A stretch of DNA of 64,000 nucleotides from DATKQY01 sp035532475 (GTDB taxonomy: Bacteria; Actinomycetota; Acidimicrobiia; Acidimicrobiales; Bog-793): contig DATKQY010000075.1 in the NCBI GenBank assembly GCA_035532475.1, forward strand, positions 1-64,000, in the 5' to 3' direction. The position numbers and the translations under genes are program-made. Each line of letters opens with the position of its first letter. Within the stretch, counting starts at the first letter, position 1. Below, in pieces: positions 7,964 to 17,021 of the stretch. The notes under the pieces are model-generated. The model was not told the origin of the DNA, made no database searches, and worked only from the letters and a program-made list of their open reading frames with translations.

Positions 7964-9211
7964 CTAGCCTCCGACCTTGCCGCCGCCGGGCACCGGCCGC
8001 AGGCTCGTGATCGCGGCGCCGCGCGGCGCCGCGCCGCCCCGGACGTCGTCCTCGGCGCCGAGCGCCGCGTCCCCCTCGACGAGCGCCTCGCGGCGCCGCC
8101 GGGCGATGCGCACCGACTGGCCGAGCAGCGCCCACGCGAGCAGGCACCCCCCGATGACCGCGAAGCCCCACGCCGCCGACTGGATCACGCCGGCGACCAC
8201 GAGCAGCCAGGCGAGCGAGAGCGGGATGAGCACCTTCCAGCCGATGTTCATCAGCTGGTCGTAGCGCATCCTCGGGAGCGACGCCCGGATCCAGACCTGG
8301 ATGTAGCAGAACGCGATCGTCTTGCCGAGGAACCAGGCGATCGGCCAGAGCCAGCGCAAGAAGTGGAAGCCGGGGCCGTCAGGGCCGCCGAAGAAGAGGG
8401 TCACGACGACCGCCGACATCGTGACGGTGTTCATGAACTCCGCCATGAAGAACAGCGCGAAGCGGATCGAGGAGTACTCGGTGTGGAATCCTCCGCCGAG
8501 CTCGGACTCGCCCTCGGCGAGGTCGAACGGCGGCCGGTTGAGCTCGGCCGTCGAGGCGATGAAGAACAGGACGAAGGGGACGATCCCGAGGCGCAGCCAG
8601 TTCCACTGCCAGAAGTGGAGCGCCTGGGACTGCACGATGGTCCGCGTGGAGAGACTGTGCGCCTCCAGCACCACGGCCACGACCGTGAGCCCCATCGCCG
8701 CCTCGTAGGAGATCATCTGGGCCGACGCCCGCACCGCACCGAGCAACGGGTACTTCGAACCAGACGACCACCCGGCGAGCATCGTGCCGTAGACGGCGAC
8801 CGACGAGAGGGCCAGCACGAGCAGGATCCCGACCGGCGGGTCGGCGACCTGGAGCTCGACGACGTGGTGCGCGATGGTGACGACCCCACCCACCGGCACC
8901 ACGGTGAAGATCAAGAAGGCCGGGAGCAGCGAGAGGAACGGCGCCAGGCGGAAGACGATCCGGTCGGCGCGCTCGGGGAGCAGGTCCTCCTTGAAGAACA
9001 GCTTCGTCCCGTCGGCCAGGGTCTGGAGGAGCCCGAAGGGGCCCGCGCGGTTCGGGCCGATCCGGTTCTGCATGTCCGAGATCACCTTGCGCTCGAACCA
9101 GATCATCAGCAGCACCGAGACGAGCAGGGCGCCGAAGGCGACGAGCACCTTCACGAGGACGATGACGAAGACCGCGAGCCCGACACCGTTCGCGAACAGC
9201 GGGTCTGGCAT
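7964..9211 (-). CDS. nuoH: NADH-quinone oxidoreductase subunit H
   Basis: The heel subunit that connects the peripheral and membrane arms and forms part of the quinone site. The 415-residue product has about eight helices. ERKVISDMQNRIGPNRAGP and the ELNRPPFDLAEGESELGGG loop, which lines the quinone entry, are fully typical. A hydrophilic C-terminal tail of about 40 residues (Arg, Ala, Gly rich) follows the last helix. The ATG at 9211 overlaps the nuoG stop (TGATG). Confidence 0.96.
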   Translation of the reverse strand: MPDPLFANGVGLAVFVIVLVKVLVAFGALLVSVLLMIWFERKVISDMQNRIGPNRAGPFGLLQTLADGTKLFFKEDLLPERADRIVFRLAPFLSLLPAFLIFTVVPVGGVVTIAHHVVELQVADPPVGILLVLALSSVAVYGTMLAGWSSGSKYPLLGAVRASAQMISYEAAMGLTVVAVVLEAHSLSTRTIVQSQALHFWQWNWLRLGIVPFVLFFIASTAELNRPPFDLAEGESELGGGFHTEYSSIRFALFFMAEFMNTVTMSAVVVTLFFGGPDGPGFHFLRWLWPIAWFLGKTIAFCYIQVWIRASLPRMRYDQLMNIGWKVLIPLSLAWLLVVAGVIQSAAWGFAVIGGCLLAWALLGQSVRIARRRREALVEGDAALGAEDDVRGGAAPRGAAITSLRPVPGGGKVGG

Positions 9212-11949
9212 CAGCGTGCCTCCAGGCGCACGTCGGTCACCGATGCGGTGGCGTCGATCAGCACCGACGCCGATGCGCCGGCCGGTGCGAGGTTCGCGCC
9301 GAGGACCGCGACCCCCGGCGGCAGGTCGGCGTCGCCGGCCACCTCGACCTCGAGCTGGCCGTGGCCCGAGCGGACGAGCACGCGTCCGGCGTCGCCCACC
9401 CCGAGGCGTGCGAGCTCGACCGGGTTGACCGCGAGCACCTGGTCGGGCGCGAGCGGCGCGAGCGAGGGGCTGGAGCGGACGACCGTGCCCCGGTCGTAGA
9501 GGGAGCGGCGCACCACCAGACGAAGGGCGTCCTCGCCGATCGGCGGCGAGGCCGGCGCGGCGGCCCCGGCGAAGGTGAGCAGCGCCGGGCGCTCGACACC
9601 GTAGCTGGCGGGCTCGCCGACCTCGGGGCCGCCGAGGCCGCCGAGGGGGACGCCGGCGCCGACCGAGATCGGCGCACCCTGCTCTTCGACCGAGAGGATC
9701 CCCGGGGTCGCGATCGGGTCGATCGCCCGCGGGCCGCTCGAGCCGTCGCGCCGGACGCCGATGGCGACGGGCACGGCGTCGACCGGCACGACGACACCGT
9801 CGCGAAACGCCGGGTGGGCGAGCGTGCCATCGGTCACGCCGCGGTACGCGGGGGCCAGCTCGGCGATCTCGGCGGTGATCGTCTCGAGGCTCTCGAAGCC
9901 GAGGTCGGCACCGAGGCGCCGCGCGGTCTCGGCGGCGATCATCCACGCCGCCCAGGCGACGCCCGGCGGAACGACCTTTTGGGCGAGGCGCGTCACCCGC
10001 CCCTCACAGCTCGTCGTCGAGCCCGATCGCTCGGCGTCGCCCGAGACCGGCAGCACGACGTGCGCGAGGTCGGTGGAGGCGTCCGGGTAGGTCGCGACGG
10101 CGACGAGCAGGTCCACGTTCTCGAGCGCGGCCCGGGCCAGGGAGTGGTCGGGGAAATCGGCGAGCGGGTCCGCACCGAGCAGGACGAGCAGCGAGACCTC
10201 ACCGGCGGCGGCAGCCTGGAGGATCCCACGGGTGTCGCGCCCGCGCGCCTCGGGCAGCGTTCCCCAGGCCTCGCCGAACCAGCGTCTCCCCTCCTCGAGG
10301 TCGACCCTGCCCGGGAGCAGCCCCGGCGCGAGGCCCATGTCGAGGGCACCGTGGACGTTGGCCCGGTGCAGCGCGCTGAGGAAGCGGGCCCCCGGCCACG
10401 CCCGCTGGATCGCCGCGGCGGCCGCAGCGAGCGACTCCGCCGACTCGGCGAGCGACGGGCGCCCGAGGACGACGACGAGGCCCTCACCGCGCTCGGCCTT
10501 CGGGTCGTCCGAGGCGAGGACCTGCGCGAGCAGGCGGTGCGCCGCCTCGACCGAGGCGGGGTCGGCGCCCGGCACCTCGCCCGGCGCTCCGGTGGCGGTG
10601 AGCGCCTCGGCGAGGCGGACCGCCTCGCCCGGCGTGTAGCGGAGCCGCGCGCGGGCGTCCTCGCCGAGGGCGGTCCCTTCGGGCGAGCATTCGACGATCG
10701 GCAACGACTGGTGCACCGCGGCCGTGCGGAGCCGCAAGTAGAGGACGGGGAGCGCCTCGCGCAGGTCCGGTGCGAGCACGAGGACGGCCTTGGCGCGCAC
10801 CGCCTCGTCGATCGTCGCCCTCGGCAGGCCGAGGACCAGCTCGGCAGGGAGGCCGTCGCCGAGCTGCGCGTCGACCGAGTCCGTTCCGAGGACGGACTTG
10901 GCCAGCTTCGCCCAGGCGTAGGCGTCCTCGTTCGTGAGGCGTGCGCCGCCGATCACGGCGATGCCGGCCGAGCCGGTCCGCTCGCGCGCCTGGCGGACAC
11001 CGGCCGCGACGTCCCGGAGCGCCTCGTGCCAGAGGGCGGGCACGAGCTCGCCGGCGTGGCGGACGAGGGGCTCGGTGAAGCGGTGCTCGGCGTTGACCGC
11101 CTCGAAGGCGAAACGGCCCTTGTCGCAGAGCCAGCTCTGGTTCACCGGCTCGGCGTCGACCCCGAGGTAGCGCACGAGCTTGCCGGCGGAGGACTGGGCG
11201 ACGACGCGGCAGCCGACCGAGCACGTGGTGCAGGTCGTCTCGACCTGCTCCAGGTCCCACGGCCTCGACTTGAAACGGTACGGCGACGCCGTCAGCGCGC
11301 CCACCGGGCAGATCTGCACGGTGTTGCCGCTGAAGTACGAGCTGAAAGGGCGCTTCGGGAAGATCGCCACCTCCACCCGGTCGCCCCGCTCGGCGAAGTC
11401 GATCAGCGCCTCGCCGGCCACCTCCTCCGCGAAGCGGGTGCAACGGGCGCACTGGATGCAGCGCTCCCGGTCAAGGTAGACGAGCGGGCTGATCTCGATC
11501 GGCTTCTCCCAGTGCCGCTTCTCCTCGATGAAGCGGCTCTCGCCGGGACCATGGGAGAGCGCCTGGTCCTGCAGCGGGCACTCGCCGCCCTTGTCGCAGA
11601 CCGGGCAGTCGAGCGGGTGGTTGATGAGGAGGAACTCGAGGACACCCTCTTGGGCCTTGCGCGCCTTGTCCGAGGAGGTGCGGATCTCCTGGCCGTCCGC
11701 GACGGGAAGGAAGCACGCCGGCTGCAGGCTGAAGCCGCGGGGGCCGGAGACCTCGACCAGGCACATCCGGCACATGCCCACCGGCTTCATCCGCGGGTGG
11801 TAGCAGAAACGGGGGATGAAGACGCCGGCCCGCTCCGCCGCCTCGATGATGAGTTCGCCGGGACGCGCCTCGAGCGCGACGCCGTCGACGGTGACCGTCA
11901 GCGGCTCGGGAGCGGCCTGCTCCGCCGGCTTCGACGCGGTGTCGGTCAT
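9211..11949 (-). CDS. nuoG: NADH-quinone oxidoreductase subunit G
   Basis: The largest peripheral subunit (912 residues), which conducts electrons through several iron-sulfur clusters. Ligands are visible for the [2Fe-2S] cluster N1b (C49, C60, C63, C79), for N5 with its histidine (H111, C115, C118, C124) and for N4 (C164, C167, C170, C214). A fourth set, C240-x2-C243-x3-C247-x27-C275, is the off-path cluster N7 found in E. coli and Thermus but lost in many lineages. The rest is a molybdopterin-oxidoreductase-like fold, probably without cofactor, in a rather diverged form. The start ATG reads MTDTASKPAEQ and overlaps the nuoF stop (ATGA). Confidence 0.95.
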   Translation of the reverse strand: MTDTASKPAEQAAPEPLTVTVDGVALEARPGELIIEAAERAGVFIPRFCYHPRMKPVGMCRMCLVEVSGPRGFSLQPACFLPVADGQEIRTSSDKARKAQEGVLEFLLINHPLDCPVCDKGGECPLQDQALSHGPGESRFIEEKRHWEKPIEISPLVYLDRERCIQCARCTRFAEEVAGEALIDFAERGDRVEVAIFPKRPFSSYFSGNTVQICPVGALTASPYRFKSRPWDLEQVETTCTTCSVGCRVVAQSSAGKLVRYLGVDAEPVNQSWLCDKGRFAFEAVNAEHRFTEPLVRHAGELVPALWHEALRDVAAGVRQARERTGSAGIAVIGGARLTNEDAYAWAKLAKSVLGTDSVDAQLGDGLPAELVLGLPRATIDEAVRAKAVLVLAPDLREALPVLYLRLRTAAVHQSLPIVECSPEGTALGEDARARLRYTPGEAVRLAEALTATGAPGEVPGADPASVEAAHRLLAQVLASDDPKAERGEGLVVVLGRPSLAESAESLAAAAAAIQRAWPGARFLSALHRANVHGALDMGLAPGLLPGRVDLEEGRRWFGEAWGTLPEARGRDTRGILQAAAAGEVSLLVLLGADPLADFPDHSLARAALENVDLLVAVATYPDASTDLAHVVLPVSGDAERSGSTTSCEGRVTRLAQKVVPPGVAWAAWMIAAETARRLGADLGFESLETITAEIAELAPAYRGVTDGTLAHPAFRDGVVVPVDAVPVAIGVRRDGSSGPRAIDPIATPGILSVEEQGAPISVGAGVPLGGLGGPEVGEPASYGVERPALLTFAGAAAPASPPIGEDALRLVVRRSLYDRGTVVRSSPSLAPLAPDQVLAVNPVELARLGVGDAGRVLVRSGHGQLEVEVAGDADLPPGVAVLGANLAPAGASASVLIDATASVTDVRLEAR

Positions 11950-13259
11950 CGCGCACCTCGCATCGGGCAGCCGCCCTCCTTCGCGTGCAGGAGGAACTCG
12001 TCGCGGAACATCCGGATGCCGGAGGCGACCGACGAAGGGATGGACGGACCGAGGACGCAGATCGTCGTCTGCTCCGGTGGCCAGTGCACACCGGGCGAGA
12101 TGTTGTCGCAGGCGTCCATCAGCAGGTCCAGATCGGACTCGCGTCCGCCGCCGTCCTCCAGCCGTCGCAGGATCTTCTCGATCCAACCGCTGCCCTCCCG
12201 GCACGGCGTGCACTGGCCGCACGACTCGCGCCAGAAGAAGCGGGCGATACGCCAGGCGGCGCGCACCGCGCAGGTCGTCTCGTCCATCACGACGATCGAG
12301 CCCGAGCCGAGCATCGAGCCCGCCTTGCCCACGGCGTCCTGGTCGAGGCCGAGGTCGAGGTGCTCGGGACCGAACCACGGCGCCGACACGCCGCCCGGGA
12401 TGAAGGCCTTCAGCTCCTTGCCATCCTTCACCCCGCCGCCGAACGCCGGCGCGTAGATCAGGTCGCGGAAGGTGGTCTTCGACATCTCGACCTCGAACCA
12501 GCCCGGGTGCTCGACGCGGCCCGAGAGCGCGAAGAGCCGGGTGCCGGTCGAGCTGCCCTGCCCGAGCGCGGCGAAGGCGTCCCCCCCGTTCAGGGTGATC
12601 CAGGGGATGTTCGAGACCGTCTCGATGTTGTTGACCACCGTGGGCGCGCCGTAGAGGCCGATGGCGGCCGGGAAGTACGGGGGCTTGATGCGCGGGAAGC
12701 CCCGCTTTCCCTCCAGGCTCTCGAGCAGCGCCGTCTCCTCGCCGCAGATGTAGGCGCCAGCGCCGGGATGGATCACGAGGTCGACCGAGAACCCCGAGCC
12801 GAAGATGTCGTGCCCGATCGCCCCGAGCGCGTACGCCTCGTTGCAGGCCTGGGTCAGCCGCTCGAGGCCGAGCGCGAACTCACCCCGACAGAAGATGAAG
12901 GCCTGCTCGACACCGAGGGCATAGGCGGCGATCAGGGTCCCCTCGATCACCTGGTGGGGGTCGCGCTCGACGAGCAGGTGGTCCTTGAACGTCGCCGGCT
13001 CGCTCTCGTCCCCGTTCACGACGAGATAGGTCACGTCGGCCTGGCGCAGCATCGACCACTTCCGGCCTGCCGGGAAGCCGGCGCCGCCCCGCCCGAGCAG
13101 GCTGGCCTTGCTGACCTCCTCGCGCAGCGCCTCGGGGGCCATCGCCAGCGCGCGCCGCAGGCCCTCGTAACCGCCCGTCGCGAGGTAGCGCTCGAGGGTG
13201 TGCGAATCGGGGTGCGCGCCAAGGCGCGCCGTGACGATCGGGGCGGCCTCGGTGATCAT
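11946..13259 (-). CDS. nuoF: NADH-quinone oxidoreductase subunit F
   Basis: The NADH-oxidising, FMN-binding subunit (437 residues). The nucleotide-binding loop GRGGAGFPAGRKW is at residues 57-69, and the FMN region GAGAYICGEETALLESLEG follows at 166-184. Cluster N3 is bound by C347, C350 and C353 (SCGQCTPCREG) with C401 as fourth ligand. The ATG at 13259 overlaps the nuoE stop (ATGA); the upstream in-frame codons lie within nuoE. Confidence 0.96.
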   Translation of the reverse strand: MITEAAPIVTARLGAHPDSHTLERYLATGGYEGLRRALAMAPEALREEVSKASLLGRGGAGFPAGRKWSMLRQADVTYLVVNGDESEPATFKDHLLVERDPHQVIEGTLIAAYALGVEQAFIFCRGEFALGLERLTQACNEAYALGAIGHDIFGSGFSVDLVIHPGAGAYICGEETALLESLEGKRGFPRIKPPYFPAAIGLYGAPTVVNNIETVSNIPWITLNGGDAFAALGQGSSTGTRLFALSGRVEHPGWFEVEMSKTTFRDLIYAPAFGGGVKDGKELKAFIPGGVSAPWFGPEHLDLGLDQDAVGKAGSMLGSGSIVVMDETTCAVRAAWRIARFFWRESCGQCTPCREGSGWIEKILRRLEDGGGRESDLDLLMDACDNISPGVHWPPEQTTICVLGPSIPSSVASGIRMFRDEFLLHAKEGGCPMRGAR

Positions 13260-13885
13260 GACCGCTTCCTCGTTGCCCGCCGGGCCGGCGGCTCCACGGG
13301 CGTCTCCTCGACGGCCGGGGCCGGGCCGCCGTCGCCGGTCCGGGCGAGCAGGCCGACGGCGCGCTCCACGCGGCACAGCACGCCGTGGCGCGGGACGTCG
13401 CCGGCGAGCGCCCCCGATCGCAGCCCCTCGACCAGCCGGTCGAAGGCGTCATCGTCGAGCGGGCCGAAGAAGCGGTGGTTCACCTGGACGCAGGGAGCCA
13501 CGTCACAGGCCGCGAGGCACTCAACCTCCTCGAGGGTGAACTCGCCGTCGTCGGTCGTCTGGCCGGCGCGGATCCCGAGGTGCTCCTCGGCGTGCTCGAG
13601 CAGCTCGTAGCCGCCCGCCAGGAGGCACGCGATGTTGGTGCAGACGGCGACGAGATGGCGGCCGATCGGCTCGAGGTGGAGCATGTCGTAGAAGCTCGCG
13701 GTGCCACGTACCTCGGCCGCGGTCACGTCGACGAGCTCGGCGATCTGCTCCATCGCCTCGGGCGTGAGCCAGCCTTCCTGTGCCTGGGCGAGGTGGCAGA
13801 GCGGGATGAGCGCCGAGCGCCGCTCGGGGTAGAGCGCGACGACGGCACGCGCCCGGGCCAGGCTCTCCTCGTTGAGCGGCGCCAT
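13256..13885 (-). CDS. nuoE: NADH-quinone oxidoreductase subunit E
   Basis: Thioredoxin-like subunit holding [2Fe-2S] cluster N1a next to the flavin of NuoF. In the 209-residue product the ligands are C82, C87, C123 and C127 (CTNIAC and CLAAC), the normal pattern. The N-terminal helical part and TASFYDMLHLEP are typical. The C-terminal 40 or so residues, after the fold, are a low-complexity Pro/Ala/Arg tail. The ATG overlaps the nuoD stop by one base. Confidence 0.95.
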   Translation of the reverse strand: MAPLNEESLARARAVVALYPERRSALIPLCHLAQAQEGWLTPEAMEQIAELVDVTAAEVRGTASFYDMLHLEPIGRHLVAVCTNIACLLAGGYELLEHAEEHLGIRAGQTTDDGEFTLEEVECLAACDVAPCVQVNHRFFGPLDDDAFDRLVEGLRSGALAGDVPRHGVLCRVERAVGLLARTGDGGPAPAVEETPVEPPARRATRKRS

Positions 13886-15294
13886 CAGCGGTCCACCTCC
13901 CCGAGGACGGGGTCGACCGAGGAGAGGATCGCGATGGCGTCGGCGACGAGCGCCCCCCGCAGCAGCGGCGGCACGCTCTGCAGGTTGACGAAGCTCGGAC
14001 CGCGGATGTGCATCCGGTACGGGTGGTTCGAGCCGTCGGCGACCATGTAGCAGCCGAGCTCGCCCCGGGGCGACTCGACCGCGACGTAGGTCTCGCCCTC
14101 CGGCACCTCGATACCGCGCGTGAAGAGCTTGAAATGGTGGATCAGCGCCTCCATCGACTCGTCGATGCGCGCCCGGGGCGGTGGCGTCAGCTTCTGGTCC
14201 TGGACCCGGTAGTCGCCGGCGGGCATGCGCTCGAGGACCTGACGGACGATCTTGATCGACTCGCGGATCTCGTTCAGCCGCACGGCGTAGCGGTCGAAGG
14301 TGTCACCGACCGTCCCGACGACCACGTCGAAGTCGACCTGGTCGTATGCGAGGTACGGCATGCTCCGGCGCAGGTCCCACGGCACGCCGGCCGCGCGCAG
14401 GATCGGTCCGGTGGCCGACAGCGCCAGCGCGACGTCCGGGCCGATGACGCCGACGCCCTCGGTGCGCTCCCTGAAGATCGGCTGTCCGGTGAGGAGCTCG
14501 TCGTAGTCGTCGATGCGGGACTCGATCGTGTCGACGAGGGCGGTGACGTCGTCCTCCCACCCGTCGGGCAGCTCGGCGGCGACGCCCCCCGGCCGGATGT
14601 AGTTGTGGTTCATCCGCAACCCGGTCACCTTCTCGAAGAAGGTGAGCACCATGTCGCGCTCGCGAAAGCCGAAGATCATCATCGTCGTCGACGCCAGGTC
14701 CATGCCGTTCGTCGCGGCCCACATGACGTGGGAGGAGATGCGGTTCAGCTCGCACATCAGCATGCGGATCCACGTGGCACGCGGCGGCAGCTCGACGCCG
14801 AGCAGCTCTTCGATGGCGAGGGCGAAGACGAGCTCGTTGTGGATCGGGGACAGGTAGTCCATGCGCGTGACGTTCGTCGCGCCGTTCACGTACATCAGGT
14901 CCTCGGCCGTCTTCTCCATTCCGGTGTGGAGGTAGCCGACGACCGGCTTCGAGCGGAGCACCGTCTCGCCCTCGAGCTCGAGCATGATCCGCAGCACGCC
15001 GTGGGTGGACGGGTGCTGGGGCCCGAGGTTGAGGATCATCGTGTCGTCCTCGCCGAAGCGGGCGTCCTCGGCGCCGGGGTCGAGGACCGCGCTCTCGGGC
15101 AGGCGGAGCACGCCGCCCTGCTCGATCAGCAGCTCGACGGCGCTCGTCGAGCTGGCCGGGCCGAGCTCCTGCGCGCCCTCCTCGGTCTCGGCCTCGATGA
15201 AACGCTCGAAGCCCTCGTGACCGGGCGCGGTCTCGCCGTCGAGCACGTCCGTCGCGCCCGGGCGCGCGGCATCGGGGGGGCGCTCGTTCGTCAT
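13885..15294 (-). CDS. nuoD: NADH-quinone oxidoreductase subunit D
   Basis: The 49-kDa-type subunit that forms most of the quinone-binding pocket together with NuoB. The conserved protein begins at MILNLGPQHPSTHG (about residue 85) and continues to the usual C-terminus ending SVDPVLGEVDR. The first 84 residues are an acidic, low-complexity extension not present in E. coli. The chosen start (MTNERPPDAAR) is supported by its ATGA overlap with nuoC; an internal start at the conserved Met would break that coupling, so the extension is probably real. The product is 469 residues. Confidence 0.93.
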   Translation of the reverse strand: MTNERPPDAARPGATDVLDGETAPGHEGFERFIEAETEEGAQELGPASSTSAVELLIEQGGVLRLPESAVLDPGAEDARFGEDDTMILNLGPQHPSTHGVLRIMLELEGETVLRSKPVVGYLHTGMEKTAEDLMYVNGATNVTRMDYLSPIHNELVFALAIEELLGVELPPRATWIRMLMCELNRISSHVMWAATNGMDLASTTMMIFGFRERDMVLTFFEKVTGLRMNHNYIRPGGVAAELPDGWEDDVTALVDTIESRIDDYDELLTGQPIFRERTEGVGVIGPDVALALSATGPILRAAGVPWDLRRSMPYLAYDQVDFDVVVGTVGDTFDRYAVRLNEIRESIKIVRQVLERMPAGDYRVQDQKLTPPPRARIDESMEALIHHFKLFTRGIEVPEGETYVAVESPRGELGCYMVADGSNHPYRMHIRGPSFVNLQSVPPLLRGALVADAIAILSSVDPVLGEVDR

Positions 15295-15833
15295 CGCGGT
15301 CCCGGCGCGTCCTTGAACTGGACGGGCACACGGCCGATGCCGTAGTCCTTGCGCAGCGGGTGACCCTCCCAGTCCTCGGGCATCAGGATGCGGGTCATGT
15401 CGGGGTGGCCCTCGAAGCGGATCCCGAGCAGGTCGTACGCTTCGCGCTCCATGTTCTCGGCGCCGGGGTAGACGTAGAACAGGGTCGGGCAGACGGCGTC
15501 GTCGCCCGGCACCTGCACCCGAAGGCGGACCCGCTTGCGCTCCGCGTGGTTGAGCAGGTTGACGACCACCTCGAAGCGCTCACGCGCCACCCCGGCGGGA
15601 AGCGGGCGGTCCATGTGCCGGAGGTAGTCGACGCCGCACAGGTCGGCGCAGGTCACAAAGCCCGCCTCGCGAAGCGCCGTCGCCACGTCGATGTAGCGCT
15701 CACGGCCCGGGTGGAGCACCTCTTGGGCGCGGGAGAACGAGGCAGGCACGCCCTCGCAGCCCGGGATCGACGCGGTGAACAGCTCGGGTCCGACCGGGGG
15801 CGCGACGAGTGCGCCCGGCGCCTGCTCCGACAT
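15291..15833 (-). CDS. nuoC: NADH-quinone oxidoreductase subunit C
   Basis: The 30-kDa-type subunit of the peripheral arm, without cofactors, separate from NuoD (they are fused in E. coli). The 180-residue product has the family signature EREAYDLLGIRFEGHPDMTRILMPEDWEGHPLRKDY near the C-terminus in split form here. The first 30 or so residues are poorly conserved. The ATG overlaps the nuoB stop by one base; longer upstream frame lies in nuoB and nuoA. Confidence 0.95.
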   Translation of the reverse strand: MSEQAPGALVAPPVGPELFTASIPGCEGVPASFSRAQEVLHPGRERYIDVATALREAGFVTCADLCGVDYLRHMDRPLPAGVARERFEVVVNLLNHAERKRVRLRVQVPGDDAVCPTLFYVYPGAENMEREAYDLLGIRFEGHPDMTRILMPEDWEGHPLRKDYGIGRVPVQFKDAPGPR

Positions 15834-16417
15834 CAGCGGGGTGTTCCGACTCGTACCGGTGCCGGCAGCGGCTGGACCCACCCGGGCACCTCGGCGGCGA
15901 GGTCCACGCCCGCCCCGGTTCCCGAGGCGGCGCGGCGGCGGGTGATCTCGCCGGTGCGGACCTTCTCGTGCAGCGTGAGGATCGAGTGCATCAGCGTCTG
16001 CGGGCTCGGCGGGCAGCCAGGCGAGTAGACGTCGACGGGCACGACCTCGTCGACGCCCTGCACGATCGCGTAGTTGTTGAACATGCCGCCGCTCGACGCG
16101 CAGACGCCCATCGAGATGACCCACTTCGGCTCGACCATCTGGTCGTAGACCTGGCGGAGCACCGGCGCCATCTTCTGCGAGAGCCTCCCGGCGACGATCA
16201 TCAGGTCCGACTGGCGGGGAGAGGGCCGGAAGACCTCCATCCCGAACCGGGCGAGGTCGTACTCGGCGGTGCCGGCGGCCATCATCTCGATCGCGCAGCA
16301 CGCGAGGCCGAAGGTCGCCGGCCACATCGACATGCGCCGCGACCATTTCACGAAGTCCTCCAGCCGACCGGTGAGGAAGTTGTGGCTGAGCGACTCCAGG
16401 CCATTCCAGGACGACAC
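15833..16417 (-). CDS. nuoB: NADH-quinone oxidoreductase subunit B
   Basis: Carries cluster N2, the last iron-sulfur centre, which reduces quinone. The 194-residue protein has all four N2 ligands: the tandem cysteines C40-C41 (GLACCAIEMM), C106 (GVCASSGGMFNN) and C135 (YSPGCPP). The first 160 residues follow the family; the C-terminal 30 are variable. Translation starts at a GTG nine bases after the nuoA stop. Confidence 0.96.
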   Translation of the reverse strand: MSSWNGLESLSHNFLTGRLEDFVKWSRRMSMWPATFGLACCAIEMMAAGTAEYDLARFGMEVFRPSPRQSDLMIVAGRLSQKMAPVLRQVYDQMVEPKWVISMGVCASSGGMFNNYAIVQGVDEVVPVDVYSPGCPPSPQTLMHSILTLHEKVRTGEITRRRAASGTGAGVDLAAEVPGWVQPLPAPVRVGTPR

Positions 16418-16426
16418 GAGGACCTC

Positions 16427-16882
16427 CTACGCTGCTTGCCCGCCCGACGGGCCGACCCTGCGGACCGTCGAAGCGGTCGTGCGGGTCGCGTCGGTGGCGA
16501 CGGGGCGGACCCGCTTGATCGGCCCCCAGTCGAGCGCGCCGTTCGAGACGAGGTATACGAAGGAAAAGAAGACCGAGACGGCGAAGACGATGATCTCGAT
16601 GAGGCCGAAGCGACCCAGCTCGCCGTAGATCACGGCCCAGGGGAAGAGGAAGATCACCTCGATGTCGAAGATGATGAAGATCATCGCCACGAGGTAGAAG
16701 CGGACCGGGAAGCGTTGCGCCGGCTCGTGGGTCGGCACGATGCCGCACTCGTAGGGGGCCTCCTTCGCCGCCGTCGGCCGCTTCGGCGCCATCAACCTGG
16801 ACGCGACGAGTGACAGGGCGGCGAAGGCCAACCCAAGGACGAAGAGGAGGAGGATCGGGAGGTAGCTGTCGAGGCTGCCCAT
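16427..16882 (-). CDS. nuoA: NADH-quinone oxidoreductase subunit A
   Basis: First gene of the complex I operon. The 151-residue membrane protein has three transmembrane helices; the loop YECGIVP and helix FIIFDIEVIFLFPWAV with paired acidic residues are diagnostic. A 35-residue hydrophilic tail follows the last helix. It is transcribed away from the geranylgeranyl reductase gene, and the 139-bp gap must hold both promoters. I see no Rex-type operator there. Confidence 0.95.
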   Translation of the reverse strand: MGSLDSYLPILLLFVLGLAFAALSLVASRLMAPKRPTAAKEAPYECGIVPTHEPAQRFPVRFYLVAMIFIIFDIEVIFLFPWAVIYGELGRFGLIEIIVFAVSVFFSFVYLVSNGALDWGPIKRVRPVATDATRTTASTVRRVGPSGGQAA

Positions 16883-17009
16883 GGCTCGCCGCCGGTTCTA
16901 CCACGGCACCCGCCGCAAGAGCACATCCGAGCCCGCGCCGTCAGCGCGGCCCGCGCACGCCCGCGCCGGGACGCCGGCCGAGCGCCCTCGCCGGCGGTGC
17001 CGTTGCCGG

Positions 17010-17015
17010 TACAGT
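17010..17015 (+). promoter_or_regulatory. Probable -10 box of the leaderless reductase gene
   Basis: TACAGT lies 6 nt before the GTG at 17022, with no ribosome site between. It fits the leaderless pattern repeated in this window. Confidence 0.5.
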
Positions 17016-17021
17016 CCAGCG

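Noticed and set aside
9361..12456. A 1031-codon open frame on the plus strand opposite nuoG and nuoF
   Set aside because: Its composition is that of an antisense shadow in GC-rich DNA (very rich in Arg, Glu, Gly and Asp without folds), and the minus-strand genes are certain.
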